Source: Macrocystis pyrifera
Taxonomy: Eukaryota > Sar > Phaeophyceae > Laminariales > Laminariaceae
NCBI GenBank assembly: GCA_031763025.1
Contig: JASSKH010000006.1
Coordinates: forward strand, 2,019,048-2,083,047
Length of the DNA: 64,000 nucleotides
Direction: 5' to 3'
The notes under the pieces were generated by a model. It did not search any database. It saw only the letters and a list, made by a program, of their open reading frames with translations, and was not told the origin of the DNA. Below, in pieces: positions 34,031 to 46,613 of the stretch. Each line of letters begins with the position of its first letter. Within the stretch, counting starts at the first letter, position 1. The translations under genes and the position numbers were made by a program.

Positions 34031-34404
34031 CTATTCACTATTACTGAACGCTGTCTGTAGCTTTCGTATTATCAATCGCCTACGATCTATAGAGCAGAGT
34101 GAACAAGCACCCAGCAGTGAGTAGGAACTACGCTCATGTTGCGCCCATGCCGTTCGACGACTCCTTGCCTTGCAGCCCGGGCGGCTTGTTGTATTATCCC
34201 CCACCAATCACGCAGTGGCCGTTGCTGTGATCGCCACTTTTTATGAACAAAGTTCCCTCTTACTAGAAGTGAAGACCAAGAGGGGTTCAAGTTAATGTGT
34301 TCGTTGTCAGGTTACCCCTTTTATATTCCTGGTGGTACATACTGCAGTCCACTTTTGGGGACAAACCACTCAAATTTTAAGCAGTTTGTCCCCAAAACGG
34401 AGCT

Positions 34405-34650
34405 GCAGTCCTTAACCGTCCTTTCTACTCTTCGGACATCCAGCACGTTTATTAATAGTGTCCGCCCTGATTCTTCATACACTATTACGGGGGTCCATGG
34501 TTAATAGGACCTATGGTATACATAAAAAACCTATATATTTAGGTATTTTTACTAACAAAATTTGGTCCCGTTAACTATGGACCCCCGTAATAGAGAGACA
34601 GATATTATACACAAGCTCTGTGGTCACAAAACTACGACACAGATATACGT
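34405..34650 (-). repeat. Dispersed CAGCACGGACAC repeat, copy 3 (inverted, split by MITE)
   Basis: On the minus strand it reads GTCGTAGTTTTGTGACCACA, AGCTTG, then (after the MITE at 34483-34592) TGAAGAATCAGG, CGGACACTA and GCTGGATGTCCGAAGAGTAG. Confidence 0.65.
34483..34592 (+). mobile_element. MITE copy 11, nested in another repeat
   Basis: Complete copy. It interrupts a copy of the dispersed CAGCACGGACAC repeat, whose two halves flank it, so this insertion is younger than that repeat. Confidence 0.92.
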
Positions 34651-35245
34651 ATTATGTTGTATTTGGTATATACGTTGATGTTGTTCGATGCCCAGCGTTG
34701 TTTGCTTTGTACGGGCTGTCCGTAAAGTCGAACGAGGCAAGGGATACCCTAAATTCGGTTGGCGACGGGTTGGCCGTTTCCTTTGCTCACCGTGATTGCT
34801 GATCGGTTACTGATGAATCAGTTGCAAAACGCCCGCCGAAAAATTCTCCCAATGTGCATTATTGAAATATTACTATTAATATTACTACTGACTGTAATGC
34901 TAATAATACCATCGCCACTCCCTTTTCCTTTTTCCCCCCCCGTTCAACTTTTTTCTTGTGCGCCGCTTAGTGTTCGTTGCGCCCGCAGAAATTTATTCAT
35001 GCTTAGCTCGGGGGGGCTGTCTTCCCGGTCCACACGCCAGCCTGCAATTCCACCCCCCGGCCTTCGTGCTCGTGGGCACTGGTTTCTCGAAGGTGCTTGA
35101 AGGTGATTGAGTGAATGCTGTGGGGTGTACGAACGGAACGGCCCCTTGCCCTGCTTTGGCCACTCATACCGCCCGTATTTTCTTCTCTTGTACACGAACA
35201 CAAGTGTGCCTTGTTACTTGTTATACGTTTGTCGAGTCTCAGAGC

Positions 35246-35284
35246 GGGGGGGGGCGGGGGGGGGGGGGGGGGGGGGGGGGGGGG
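35246..35284. repeat. Long G homopolymer
   Basis: An almost uninterrupted run of about 37 G with one C near its start. Confidence 0.9.
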
Positions 35285-38207
35285 ATGTGTTAGATGTGCA
35301 CTATAACCACTGGTGCTGCCTTATAGCTCGGTGGTTATTGTGTAAAAAAAACAAAACCTTGCTTGGATACGTCTGAGGTTCAGTCCTGAACAGCCAGTGA
35401 TTTTGAGCCTTTTTTTCGGGGGGGGGGGGAGGGACGTCGGAAACCATTTTATAGGGGGAGGGAGCGGGCGGGGTCGGGAAACTCGTACTGTACAGCAGTA
35501 CCGCGTGGTTCGGTGTGTAAGTATGTATCCGCCGATTAGCACGCCGAGTGTCGGTTGACAGCAGTGTCATTGCCTGTTTGTTTCGCCTGTGGCATACCTG
35601 GTATCTGGCATATTGTGTGTCGTATATACCGGTAAAAGGTAACTGGTGTTGTATTTTGTTGGGTGGCGTTTTTTTGGCGGCGGTGGGTTTTGTGCTGTCT
35701 ACCGTCGGTGCCGACGTAGTGACTGCGTTGACCCTCAGCTTGCCAGGTATCAGTAGTCGATCACAATCGCGGTTGGTTCCGAACGTTCGTGTTTGTGTTC
35801 CGAACGTTCTTGTTTGTGTTCGGAGTACTCGTCTCAGTTTTTTTCGCGTTTTTTTCATGGTATGTTTTCGGACGTATTACTGCTGTTGTGTGACCTTAGT
35901 CTAGAAGGTTCTAGTATGCGACCCACCCGCCGCCCTGTGCACCCCCGGCCCGCCCCCGCCCTTTATTTAGTCTTCCGTTTTTTTGTTGACTGACGTTTTC
36001 AGACGCTGTCATGTATATTGCGGCCTGAAAGGGAGGACTTTTATCAGTTAGATGTTGATATCTTGAAGCCGTTGAACAGATGTGTATGTTTTGGAGCCGT
36101 TGGATGTTGACCGACTGCGCACCGCATGCCATTTTTCTTCTTTTTAGACGTATTTACATAGACTAGATAGGCTAGACTAGACTAGATAAGCTAGACTTGA
36201 CTACACGAGACTCGTGCAGTACTATCAATCAATATCGATCAGTAGAAGTGGTGGCATGTGGTCGTTGGCAGTGACAATACGCAAACATACCAGGAAGCAT
36301 TTTTAGTCTCTGTTTTGTTTTTTTACCTCCACCGAGGGAACTGATCACGAATTTTCGATGTGCCCCAGCCGCACTGTGTAACGCCCAAGTGATTTTTAGG
36401 TACAAAATAGTGGTCTCGTCCAGAAGGTGGCAAACACACGAGCCGCTGCAAGGTGCACCAGGGACACCCTTTGTACACTCTGCGTAATAGTCTTCGTGCA
36501 TTCATTCGACAGCAGTCACATCAGGCCGGATTTTGATGCCGCCCACATGCCGACGCTTTGGGCGACGTGTGCGTACGACAGACGGACGGGGGCGGGACGG
36601 AAGGTTTCTTTATCGGTGTTTCGAATCCTCCCACAACTCCGTTCGTATGCTGCCAGTAACGCCTATGTATAGGGCATGTTTGATTTTCTGTTGGAGTCTT
36701 GTGAATGACTCATTTTGACCTGGAGTGTAGTGTTGGTTGTATTTTCTGGCGGGGTTTTTTTTCGTGGCCATGCACCGTTTTGATCTTGAGTGTACCTGCC
36801 CTTCTCGTGCCCACGCGCCGCTGTTCTATGAAGCGGCTCAAGCTGTACCAGGTAGTCAGTAAATCTCACAGGCTTTTTATTCGGCATCGTTCGTGTGTGC
36901 AAGCCCTGCTTATAGGACAGGGTGGCCGGTCTCGATTTCAGTGTTTGCGTGCACACTTGCACACGGCGGTGGTTGCTATTATTTGTAGCTGATTTAGCAT
37001 CACCAGAACTAGGGCTAGTTTCACTCTGCCTTATCGTTTCTGACTGACACGACTAGGGCTACGTAGTTTTGTTTGGTCTGTGTTAGCCTATGAATAGCAC
37101 GACCTGGACTAGTTTTGGCTTTTTTTGCGCGTGCGTGCGTGCGTGGCCATTCACAGCGAGTATTGTATGCTTGTAAATATTTTCAAGACGCTGTTCGGTA
37201 CCGTCCGTGTATCTGGTCTACATACTTTGGGAGTGAGACGGTGTGCCATTCTGTAGATTGGGTCGTTGTCGTGGTCGGCGTCGCCACGCGTAGGTCTCGG
37301 TTAGGTTTTTTGCCTTGAGTCGTGTGCGTTCAGGGCTCTTCCACACCTCTTGAAAGTTTTTTTTCAGGAGGATTTGTTTGTGGAGGACTGAGTGCCCCCA
37401 CTGCATGCTCGCGCTGTTTGTTGTTCGGCGTGCAGACGCTCTCCAAGCAAACGCTAAAAATAGTAAAAGAAAATGTACATTTTAACTTTGTTATTGTGTC
37501 TACTGTGTAAACTAGATTTACACTCCTCCTGCGGGTGGTCAACCTCGACGAAGCCGACGGCGGCATATTATTCTGGCTATACTAAGGCCGGGGAGTGGTG
37601 GGATCATCCTACTTCTGGGGCGGGGGTCGCAGGGTGCCTCTATCCTTCACCCCGACAGCATTCCCTCGGCGTTGACGTGTACCGTTCTGGCTCCTCAGAA
37701 AAAAGGACCGTTTAGGTAGTAGTACGAGGGGAGCACCCAACTGTTCCTGCACTTCTGTAAAGCCTACCAATCTGTCCCTAAAAATGGTAATGAATATTTT
37801 GTATACTAAAACTGAATAAATATGTCCCTATATTTGGGGACCGAGTGGTACCAGTTATTAATACCAGTTTTTATTTATAACATTGGTTGGTAACTTTGGT
37901 GTTGCCAACGCGTCTACGAGCATCGTGGAGCGCCTATTAATAGCAGTACCGGTATGGTAGGATCATGATGCGCCCGTGCAGTGCATGAATCCTTGCATTG
38001 CGACTCGGACACCAATTTGTACCATCCCTCAATCACGCAACAATGGCCGTTACTCAGTCGGGGGCGTGTCTCGATCTCGATACGGGCTGCACTTTTTTGG
38101 GACCAAAAATAATTCTGACCGACCGCGCTCCTTAACCCAGTCGGAACACCATTAGTGTTTTACGATATGATTCGCGACGTACCTATTGATGTACGGGTGG
38201 AATATAG

Positions 38208-38310
38208 GAATCAGAACCACACATGCTTAGTAAAAATACTGGAATGTATAGATTTTTGTACATATTGTCTGGGTCCTGATGTCCTGATTACTATGATCCC
38301 CCGTAATGTT
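38208..38310 (-). mobile_element. Diverged MITE fragment
   Basis: Retains TTAGTAAAAATACTGG, a TATAGATTTTTGT core and the right end ATCCCCCGTAAT; the left TIR is not recognisable. Confidence 0.5.
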
Positions 38311-38354
38311 AGCAGACTTTTGAGATACGTAGTTCATCGGGTTGAATTTGGAGC

Positions 38355-38670
38355 TTTCCTCACAGTCAGTGTTTTGGGTGAGTTGCCAATAGTATAGAGC
38401 TCCCATACTAATCAAGTGAGGATCTCAAAGTCAGTGTTTGAGTGAGGTATATATAGCTCCTTGACTATAATCAAGTGATGTCAAAGCCAGTGTTTGTGTG
38501 AAGGTATAATACGATAATCAGGTATAATACGATAATCAAGTGATGTGATCTCAAAATCAGCGTTTGGGTGGGGTATGTATAGAGCTCCTCTACTTTTATC
38601 AGGCCAGGATCTCATAGTCAGTGTGTGAGGTATATATAGAGCTCCTGTACTGTAACCAAGTGAGGAGTTC
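38355..38670. repeat. About 65-bp degenerate minisatellite
   Basis: Four to five units share TCAGTGTTTGGGTGAG, then GTATATATAGAGCTCC, then a TACTATAATCAAGTGAGG-like end. Unit lengths vary through small indels. Confidence 0.75.
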
Positions 38671-39693
38671 TGAAAAAAGACAAAGGTGCTAGATACCTCT
38701 ACCTATGGGCACGTGACATTCTCCGCTTTTTATCCCCAATGCTCCCCTCCGAAGCCCCAAGATAAACTACTTGGAATTAGTGTAGGATCGTTTTCGCAGT
38801 ATATACAGTGTAGTATACCCAGAGGTAGATGGTAGTCAATGGATTGTCTTTGCGAACAGATTAATTGTATATTATTCACTACTGCTGCAGTTTTGACGTT
38901 TAGGCCGTTCGGCGGTTGGTGTTCATGTGGACTTTTGCCGAACAGTTGACCCTAGCTAAACTATAAAACAAAGTCGACTTCGTAAGCTCTCGGTGGAGTC
39001 GTGTGACCCGCGTTTTTCCTCGGCAGACCTCGGCTCTCATGGAATGCCTCTATCTTATGAATTCTGCTAGTTAGTGTGTGGGTGTGTTTTTTTTTGGTAT
39101 TTTACGTACTATACATGCAAAGAACATTGTCTATATACCGCAGAAACAAGCATTCGGCGTTTTGCGGGTGTCACCATAACGCGGACCGTATGCATGCATG
39201 CGACACCCCAAAGTATACGAAGCGTAGCTCAGCAGTCAGCGACGTTAACATGAACATTTCACAAATCCATGTATGTATCTATTTTGTCGCCTCCACAACA
39301 CCACCCCTCGTCGGTTGCGATATCAACGACCGACTCCGCCACCACACTGATGCGGTGCACAGTAGTACCGACCGCACGCACATTGCAAGGAAGGTGGTGC
39401 AGTCCGCGCGCGTGGATGATCCACAGCAGCAGCCAGTCGATGTACGGTGATGATATAATGATGATGATACATACCAGTATTTTATTAATAATAACGTATG
39501 AAATTCAGTCCACGTACGAGTATTGACCCAGAAAATAACTGTAGAAATGCCAAAGATTATTTTGAAACCCGATCAGCGGGTACAGCAAAACTCCTCTCCA
39601 ATCATCAGTGGAGGGAGGGGGCAGGGGGGGGGGGGGGCGCTTGATCGTTCAAGGACAGCAGTGTATTTATATCAACAATCAAAATAAAAGGGG

Positions 39694-39709
39694 AAAAAAA
39701 GAAAAAAAA
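39694..39709 (-). terminator. RNA polymerase III poly-T terminator of tRNA-Glu
   Basis: Directly 3' of the tRNA the transcript strand reads eight T, one C, then seven T. This is a strong Pol III stop a few bases after the discriminator. Confidence 0.75.
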
Positions 39710-39713
39710 TCAT

Positions 39714-39785
39714 CTCCCTCGCCGGGAATTGAACCCGGGTCTCATGAGTGAGAGTCATATATCCTAACCATTGGACTACGAGGGA
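39714..39785 (-). tRNA. tRNA-Glu (CTC)
   Basis: A 72-nt cloverleaf on the minus strand. The acceptor stem TCCCTCG pairs with CGAGGGA, with discriminator G. The D arm reads AGTCCAATGGTTAGGAT. The anticodon arm is TATGA-CTCTCAC-TCATG, giving anticodon CTC. The T arm CCGGGTTCAATTCCCGG carries a normal B box. The mature part has no intron and CCA is not encoded, as expected for a nuclear eukaryotic gene. One G-T pair closes the anticodon stem. Confidence 0.93.
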
Positions 39786-40195
39786 AGCTACTCGGAGCTG
39801 CGTTGGTGCAAATTTGAATACATCTTTTACCTAATCATATACGTATTCTGGTATATATTGTCCTTCAATTTGCTCTTCCGCAAGGCGCAGGCCAGTCTTG
39901 CGCACCGCCAATCGAGCCCTGTTTTGGGACTTGGAAGTATTGCTGTACATGCCGTATCTAGCATAGCTTGGAGGGCAGCTGTAGCGTAAGTCTAGAGCAA
40001 TGACATGACCGGTACTGCGTGTACTGGGGTACGTATTTATGATATGATATAATATACTGCCAGGTAGAATTATAGTATAATAGAATAATTGATGCAGTAT
40101 GGCGTACACACGACAGCATGCCTTTGGGCTATGACGTCATACGAGTAATCCATGGCGGCATGCTGTCGTTATTTTATTGTAGCGTCATGACCTTC

Positions 40196-40305
40196 TATTA
40201 CGGGGGGTCCAGAGTTAATAGGACCTATGGTATACATAAAAACCTATATATTTTAATATTTTTACGAACACTATTTGGTCCTATTTACTATGGTCCCCCG
40301 TAATA
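40196..40305 (+). mobile_element. MITE copy 12
   Basis: TATTACGGGGGGTCCAGAG left end, complete core, CCCCCGTAATA right end. About 480 bp from the tRNA-Glu gene. Confidence 0.92.
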
Positions 40306-40381
40306 TCAGATATCTGTGGATATGAACAGTACTATTAATAACTGCTGTACTACTGCTGCTGTAGATGCACAACAACCGGAA

Positions 40382-40420
40382 ACGTGTTGCGTGTTGCGTG
40401 TTGCGTGTTGCGTGTTGCGT
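40382..40420. repeat. 7-bp tandem repeat GTGTTGC
   Basis: Five consecutive CGTGTTG units, just right of MITE copy 12. Confidence 0.88.
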
Positions 40421-41754
40421 GATCCCCGTATGTATTATGTAAACCAGTGGCGTCCAGTAGGAGGCGCGTGCATACCCAGCAAATGTTTCGTACTATGTAT
40501 GGTTTTCCCGTACATACATATTTGTATGTACCCCCCCTCGATTTCTTAATATACATTCGTATATGGCGTTTCTGCCTTTCTGGAAGAGAAAAGCACGTAC
40601 GTATGTACCACACGTACGGTGCCCCCCCCCTTTGTTATCCATGTGCACATGGCACGGACCAGTTGAACGAAATACTTCGTAAACAGTTGTTGAAGCAGAT
40701 CTGTAGCTTCTTTGATGGTGTATTATGGGTATTCCGAGCAGATTTGCAGTATGGTACGGTATGACTGCCTTGCCTGAGAGTTCGGGTTCCCCAGTGGAGC
40801 CCACTCTCTGTTTTATAAATGACCGGTCTTGCCAGACCAGCAATTAACACACACAGAAGTAGTGGGTACCCGACTTAAGAGCGTCCATAAAACGAAAGAG
40901 AAAACGGACTTGCGAGCGGTCAAATCGGCCTGTTACGTCTTGTGACGGCTATACTAAAACCTACCCGTCATACCGGTATGATATTCAATCTTAGATAAGG
41001 GCGGCACGGAGATGAGAGCGGTAAAACTGGTCTGTTTTCTCTCTTCTTGGACTTCTTTGAGGTCTGAGGTCATCCGAGGACATCCTGGGTCAGTCCCCGG
41101 ATTTCCCAAGTGGGTTTTAGACCACAAGTTCTTACAGAAATATGTTTTTCACCAGCAGCGCGACGCTGTTACACAACACGCCTGTGTGTGGTATCTTTCT
41201 TCCGTTGCTCGCTCTTGCGTTACCGCTGTAGCTATTACAGTACCGGCAGCAGCACCACATTTTTCGCTGTGTTTGGTGGTCATCTCTTGCACTCGTTTGT
41301 TCGCCCCATGCCTTGTTCATAAGATTCGACAATGTAGCTGATCTGCACATCATATTATCGTGATATACAGCCGTACTGATACAGCTGTCGACGAATGCAG
41401 AAACGAAATGATAGATCGAGTGGCTAGGTATCGGTGCGACTAGCTCTTATAGACTGTTGCCGGTAGCTCCCTCTCTTTCGTGTCGCTTCATCCGCGCAGC
41501 AGATATCTGTCCTTCCTGAGTACGTATGCTGTCCGTCTGGCAGCCTTTTCTGAAGTCCTTGCGTCGTTTGTATTATGTTCTTCATTTCATTTGTTTTTTG
41601 TTTTGTTTTTGCTTCATTGTTTTTTTGCTCTTATTTTTTGGTCCTGCTTGTGTTGTTGTTTCTCGTACCCGGTACGCTGACATTTCACTTGCTTGACACT
41701 TGAATTTGCGATTCTTCTTCTTCTTATTATTATTTTGTTTTTTTGGTCTTCCTC

Positions 41755-41870
41755 TGTCTCACAGTCTGCGACCACGGAATCAGTATCTCTCTAGGATAAG
41801 GAATCAGGACGGACACAGGGTGTACTGATGAAGCTGGGTAGAAAGGACGATTTAATGTGAAGACAACAAC
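41755..41870 (+). repeat. Dispersed CAGCACGGACAC repeat, copy 4
   Basis: GTCTGCGACCACGGAATCAG, TCTAGGATAAGGAATCAGGA, CGGACACAGG, GGTAGAAAGGACGATTTAAT and GTGAAGAC; followed by an AAC microsatellite (41862-41889). Confidence 0.7.
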
Positions 41871-44800
41871 AACAACAACAACAACAATCGCCGGTGATGC
41901 ACTACTGCCGAGAGCACAAAGTGTATCACAAGAAGCAAACCGAACGCAAGCTCGGCGCTCGTGCAACAAGCGAGACGCCGCTCAACTGCTGTCAAGTTCC
42001 ACCACAAGAAGTCTAGCAGGTTATGAGCCTCGACTTCCCCTCTCAGACGAAGCAAGCCTACTCGGCCTAGAGTGGACATGCCGCCATCGTGCCAGGCCCT
42101 ATGCAGCTGCCCCCGAAGCGTCACCAATCAACTGGAAGTTCAAACTCGGTGGGAGGACCGAGTCGATGACGTCGCACACTGCTGTGCCTCCAGATGTCTT
42201 ACGACGGTACCCTGAACGCCGCTGAAGGCTGCGATAGCCACCTAGTAATATCATCTGTTAAGCTGAAGGCCGAAGACCACGGAAACATAAAACAAACGAG
42301 TACGTCGTCCTTTAGAAATTATCGCTGGCTGAAACACCTTTCCCGATTTCCGTAAGTTTCTATTGAAATCGCGGACGGTGAAAACGGAAAGGGTTATCGA
42401 AGCTAATCTAGTGCTCAAGGGCAACGGAGGGTGCATAAACGCACCCACTCCACCCAACACCCTATTTATGACTACGGCACCTTCGAGGAAGGTAGGGTGA
42501 CGACCCCAGATCCCAGCCGCGCAAAATCAACTCCCCCAAAGCAGATGCCACGCGGCCGCATCGACGCCATTTTATTCGCTGGAGTACACATGTATGACTT
42601 AGAGCGGCGTAAAAAATATTTGTTGCATCGAGGCGTTGAAGTAGCTGCTCTACCATCCCGCTTACGCTCAATTTGGAGTTCTTCCTTGTGGTGCCTTCCC
42701 AGAACATGAATGCGAGAGGCTATCGTGGCCGCTGGTTCTCCTCTTGGCGTAACCTTCCCCCTCGGTCTCCTCACTGAGTCCACCCCGTGTGCCCCAGACT
42801 AAGGCACTCCTCAACTTTTTGTATTCTCTGACCCGTAATCGTACTGCCGCCGCCACTGAACCCCCCCGGGCTCTCCCGGACCGCACCGACGATAGGTTTG
42901 GCCTTGAGGAACCTGTGACCGCGCCTCCCGACACATTCAATACACGCGCACCCCCCTGCCCTTTGGTTCGTCCTTCAAGAGCGGAATGGGGCTTCCCTAC
43001 AGATAAAGGTCAAACCGCGTAAACGTTTTCTGCTTGTAGCACGGCGGCTTCGGTCTCTCAAAATGCCGACTTCGCCGTCACCTTCAACACCTTCGCCGGT
43101 TTCAATCGCCACCGCGAGTACTTTCCACCCCCTATAAATCTTTCCATTCGGTTTGTCTCTTCGAGGCGGAGCCAGCCTCAACGACTTCGGGCCTGTACGG
43201 CCGCTACCAGCTCCGCTTCAACTCCGCTCCCAGAGCTCATCATGTAATTTGAAGACGACCCCCCCCTCCGATCCTGCGTCGAACGCCCTCGCATGCGAGG
43301 GTTGGGATCGCGAGAAGCGCAAACAGCAAAACTTCCCGAATCTTCTTCCTCCACAAGGGGATAAGATAATCTAAGAACAACAATGTAATACATGGAAAAA
43401 ACGTAAACGAGCGCCTAAATGTTGGAGGTGTCTCTATTAGGAGAAGGAACGGTGCCCCGTCTCGAAAACGACGACTAAGGCAAGCAACAAATTAGTACGC
43501 CCCCACCCGACGCCATCCCTCTTGATCACCCTTCCATAACACCAGCTCACCTACGGATTTGCCTATTTTGCGTACCTGCCCGCAGGTTTTCGAAGTTTTT
43601 ACCTCCGCCACCGGACGGTGACAGCCCACTTTCCCACCACCATCTACGACGATACCGTGCTTCTTGTGTGACGGATACCTGTGCGGCCCCCCGTCCACTC
43701 TTCAACGGCAACGACCTCATCCACGCCCTGTGATCCTCCGTCTCCAACCAACCAGCCCCGGATATTTTACGTTGTAACTTTGATGCGGCCACCGGTCCTC
43801 CACGCATGCGTTTCAACGGCTAACTTTCGTAGTGTCGTGTCTGTACCACCCGTATGCCGTCGAGTTTTTTTTTTGGCGGATTGGTATGATAATCTTGTTC
43901 GCGACATCGCCCCTGCTTCAAAAATCAAGTCAGCAAGACTTCTCGCTAAACGGTTGTTTTCCGCCTCCCCTTGGTGCTTTCTAACGACCCTGACTGATGC
44001 CTCCAACAGAGTTATTCTATTTGGAGCTTTGCTGACTGCACCGCGCAGTAATACCGATATCCTCGTCTTGACCGACCACTTCGGTCACTGCCCCGACTGC
44101 AATTTATCGACCGAAGTGCAGTTCGCCGCCACCGGCATTGCCGACGTCCTCATTGGCCGTTACATAGTCCCTTTCCGGATCTGCGCGGGTTTATCGACTG
44201 CGTAAGTCGTCAGCGGCACCTTGGGACGGGTGCGACGGTAGGAGTGTAGTAGCATCTATTTTTTTCCTGAGAGGCTCTTCACTTCGAGAGCTCCATACCC
44301 ACCCGAAACCTGATTTTGATGAACATGTACTAACTCGTACAGCCTCTACCGGACGAGCAATCCGATGGCCTACAGTTGGTACAGTAGGCATCTGATACCA
44401 CGAATAAAAGTGTGAACCCCAAACGATCTTCCAACGATACTGGGTAGTCCCTTTCCGCGTTTGAGGAGGAGCCCGCGTCAAACATTTTGTTTTTTCGCCT
44501 AAACCCCTGTCGTAGCATGCGTCCTGGCTACAGCAGTATACTGTCCGTTTGTAGCCCTCGACGCGCCCTTTGTGTTGTCTGCTTCACGATTGGCGTTCTC
44601 GAGTAACTTGTATCATGTTATAGCCCTGTTCACAATTTTAGGAATCTGGAACCTGCAATCTGCCATTTCGCCGCCCCGCCCCCCTGTAGGGAGCGGGATG
44701 ATTGACAGTCCATGCCAATTAAATACACACGCGCCCGAATTCTAACGCTTCTACTAGGGTTTTGGTGGGCGAAAAGTGGTGTTGATGTGATTTTAGAATC

Positions 44801-45673
44801 GAGACTGCAGATTCCAGATTCCAGGTTCAGTACCGTGAAACGGGCCTTACACAAGGAAATGCGAGGGAATATCGTGGGCACGGGAAATTGCCCCCCGGTG
44901 GCCATCATGATCCCTATTTCAAAAGACTCCAAGGTAACACAGAAATACCGCTGCGCGAGTTTTTGAGATAGCATGATGGGTGGGAGAACTGCCCTCCGAG
45001 AGAAATGGCTGCGCACCGATTGTGCTGTGTACCAGGAGTACCTTCTCCGCACTAAACTCTCTTATCAGACCTGAGAGAAGGGCATTTCGTGCCCGCAGTT
45101 GTATGGTTGGTCGATGTTGTGATGTCCACACCGAGGACTGGAACATTCAACTCGACCGTGCAGTGTCGAGACACATCGTGACTAGCTCGTCTAGCGGTGT
45201 ACAAGCTTTTGTTCGCCGAAAAAGCGTCACGAGGGAGCACTGCCTGGTACGTGCTTCTTCCCCCGACTCAGTGTTTTGAAGGACAGAGTATCAGTTTTCG
45301 CAACGGCCAGAAAGCTTCCATACGCACCCACGACAGAGCTCTACGACTACAAAAGTACGCTGTTGGAATAACTTGCTTGATCTCATACGTATTCGGAGCC
45401 TGTACTATTGATAAAGCAGATTCCTACGTAGGGGGTGTAAATTGCGGGAGGAGCAGAGGAGTATCTTCATGCAGAATTTATCCGGTGTGTTACCCACACA
45501 ACGAATGCCTCGGGAAGCTAAGACCACTAGTGGGGGGAGCAATATCGCGATTTTATCCCTGGGCGCATTCCACTCGAGGTGTATTGGAGTATGGCGGCGG
45601 AACGTGTCCTACTGATTTCAAGCTCGAACTTATGGTAGACCTTTCGTTGAATTAGAAGTCTAAAGCGCTTCCT

Positions 45674-46190
45674 CTATGGCGTTTTCATGGACTTTCATGG
45701 TGCTTTAATTGGCGTCCACGGGGCTTTCATGATGGAATATGCGGTTCCATGGTGCTTTCTTCTTGGGGCTTCCAGGGGGTTTTTCGTGGACTCTCGTGCA
45801 CTTCCGCGGTGCTATCAGCATGTATGGACTTCCATGGTGCTTTCAGCATGCATGAACGTTCATGGTGCTCTCAGCATGGATGGACTTCATGGCGCTTTTT
45901 CATGGATTCCCATAGTCCGGTCTTTCACGTTGGCGTATGCGTTTCCATGTTACTCCATTGGTGTTTTCATGGCGTTTATCATGGTGCTTCCACATATAGG
46001 CTTCCATGGAGGTATGATGGTTCCATGGTGTTCTCACGGGCTTCCATGGGGCTTTCATCGTGGCGTATGCTCTTCGTGGCGGTTACATGGTGCCTTCATG
46101 GTGCCTTCATGGTGGTGTATACGCTCTCATGGTGCGTCATCGTTATTCCGTGGAATTTTCATTTTTTCCCGTAGTGTTTGTCCCTGACTT
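45674..46190. repeat. CATGGTGCTTTC minisatellite
   Basis: About 0.5 kb of degenerate units based on TTCATGGTGCTTTC and TTCCATGG. Unit length varies. The overlapping open frames on the plus strand come from the repeat and are not called as genes. Confidence 0.8.
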
Positions 46191-46613
46191 GCATGGTGCT
46201 CTAATAGAGAGGCCTGTGTCCCTTTAATGAAAACTCCATGAAGGCAAACATGAAAACACCCCCGAAGTATTCTTGGATCAAATTCAAAAGTGTGCATGTT
46301 TGGTTGACTACTGTAGCAGGCCAAGAAGGAGTGGGGGGACGCGGTCGGCACATTCACTCCAGCATTAGGCACCAATCCAAACCACAGCCGATACGCTGGT
46401 TGGCATGAAAAATCCGAGCAACGCTGGGCGAAAAGAGAACCCCACCTGGGATTCCAAGAAGAGACTACATGGGACACAGGCTACCGCATCCTGCCCGTGC
46501 AAGACCGAAGAAAGTTACTCCAGTCTTCGGCTGGGTGATTTCCGATTTAACGAACGCAGGTGCTTTTCGTATAATGACAACAAATACTATGCGTACATAG
46601 AAGTATTCAGTAT

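Larger units (their letters stand above)
34031..39713. other. Repeat-rich stretch without supported genes
   Basis: One MITE nested in a dispersed repeat, a poly-G tract, a minisatellite and a MITE fragment. Short duplications such as CCGAACGTTCGTGTTTGTGT occur near 35.79 kb. Confidence 0.5.
39786..46613. other. Mostly gene-free; unexplained frame-rich part at 42.4-44.5 kb
   Basis: Up to 42.2 kb it holds a MITE and repeats. From about 42.4 to 44.5 kb successive plus-strand frames (42431-42709, 42789-43022, 43681-44205) are C/T-rich with coding-like Arg, Pro and Ala use. No family is recognised, and this may be a decayed element. A minisatellite follows at 45.67 kb. Confidence 0.4.

Noticed and set aside
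45197-45655. 152-codon plus-strand frame
   Set aside because: No domain, no splice support and no coding bias that distinguishes it from background.
45687-46187. Plus-strand frames of 141 and 166 codons with Met/His/Gly repeats
   Set aside because: Both come from the CATGGTGCTTTC minisatellite in two frames.
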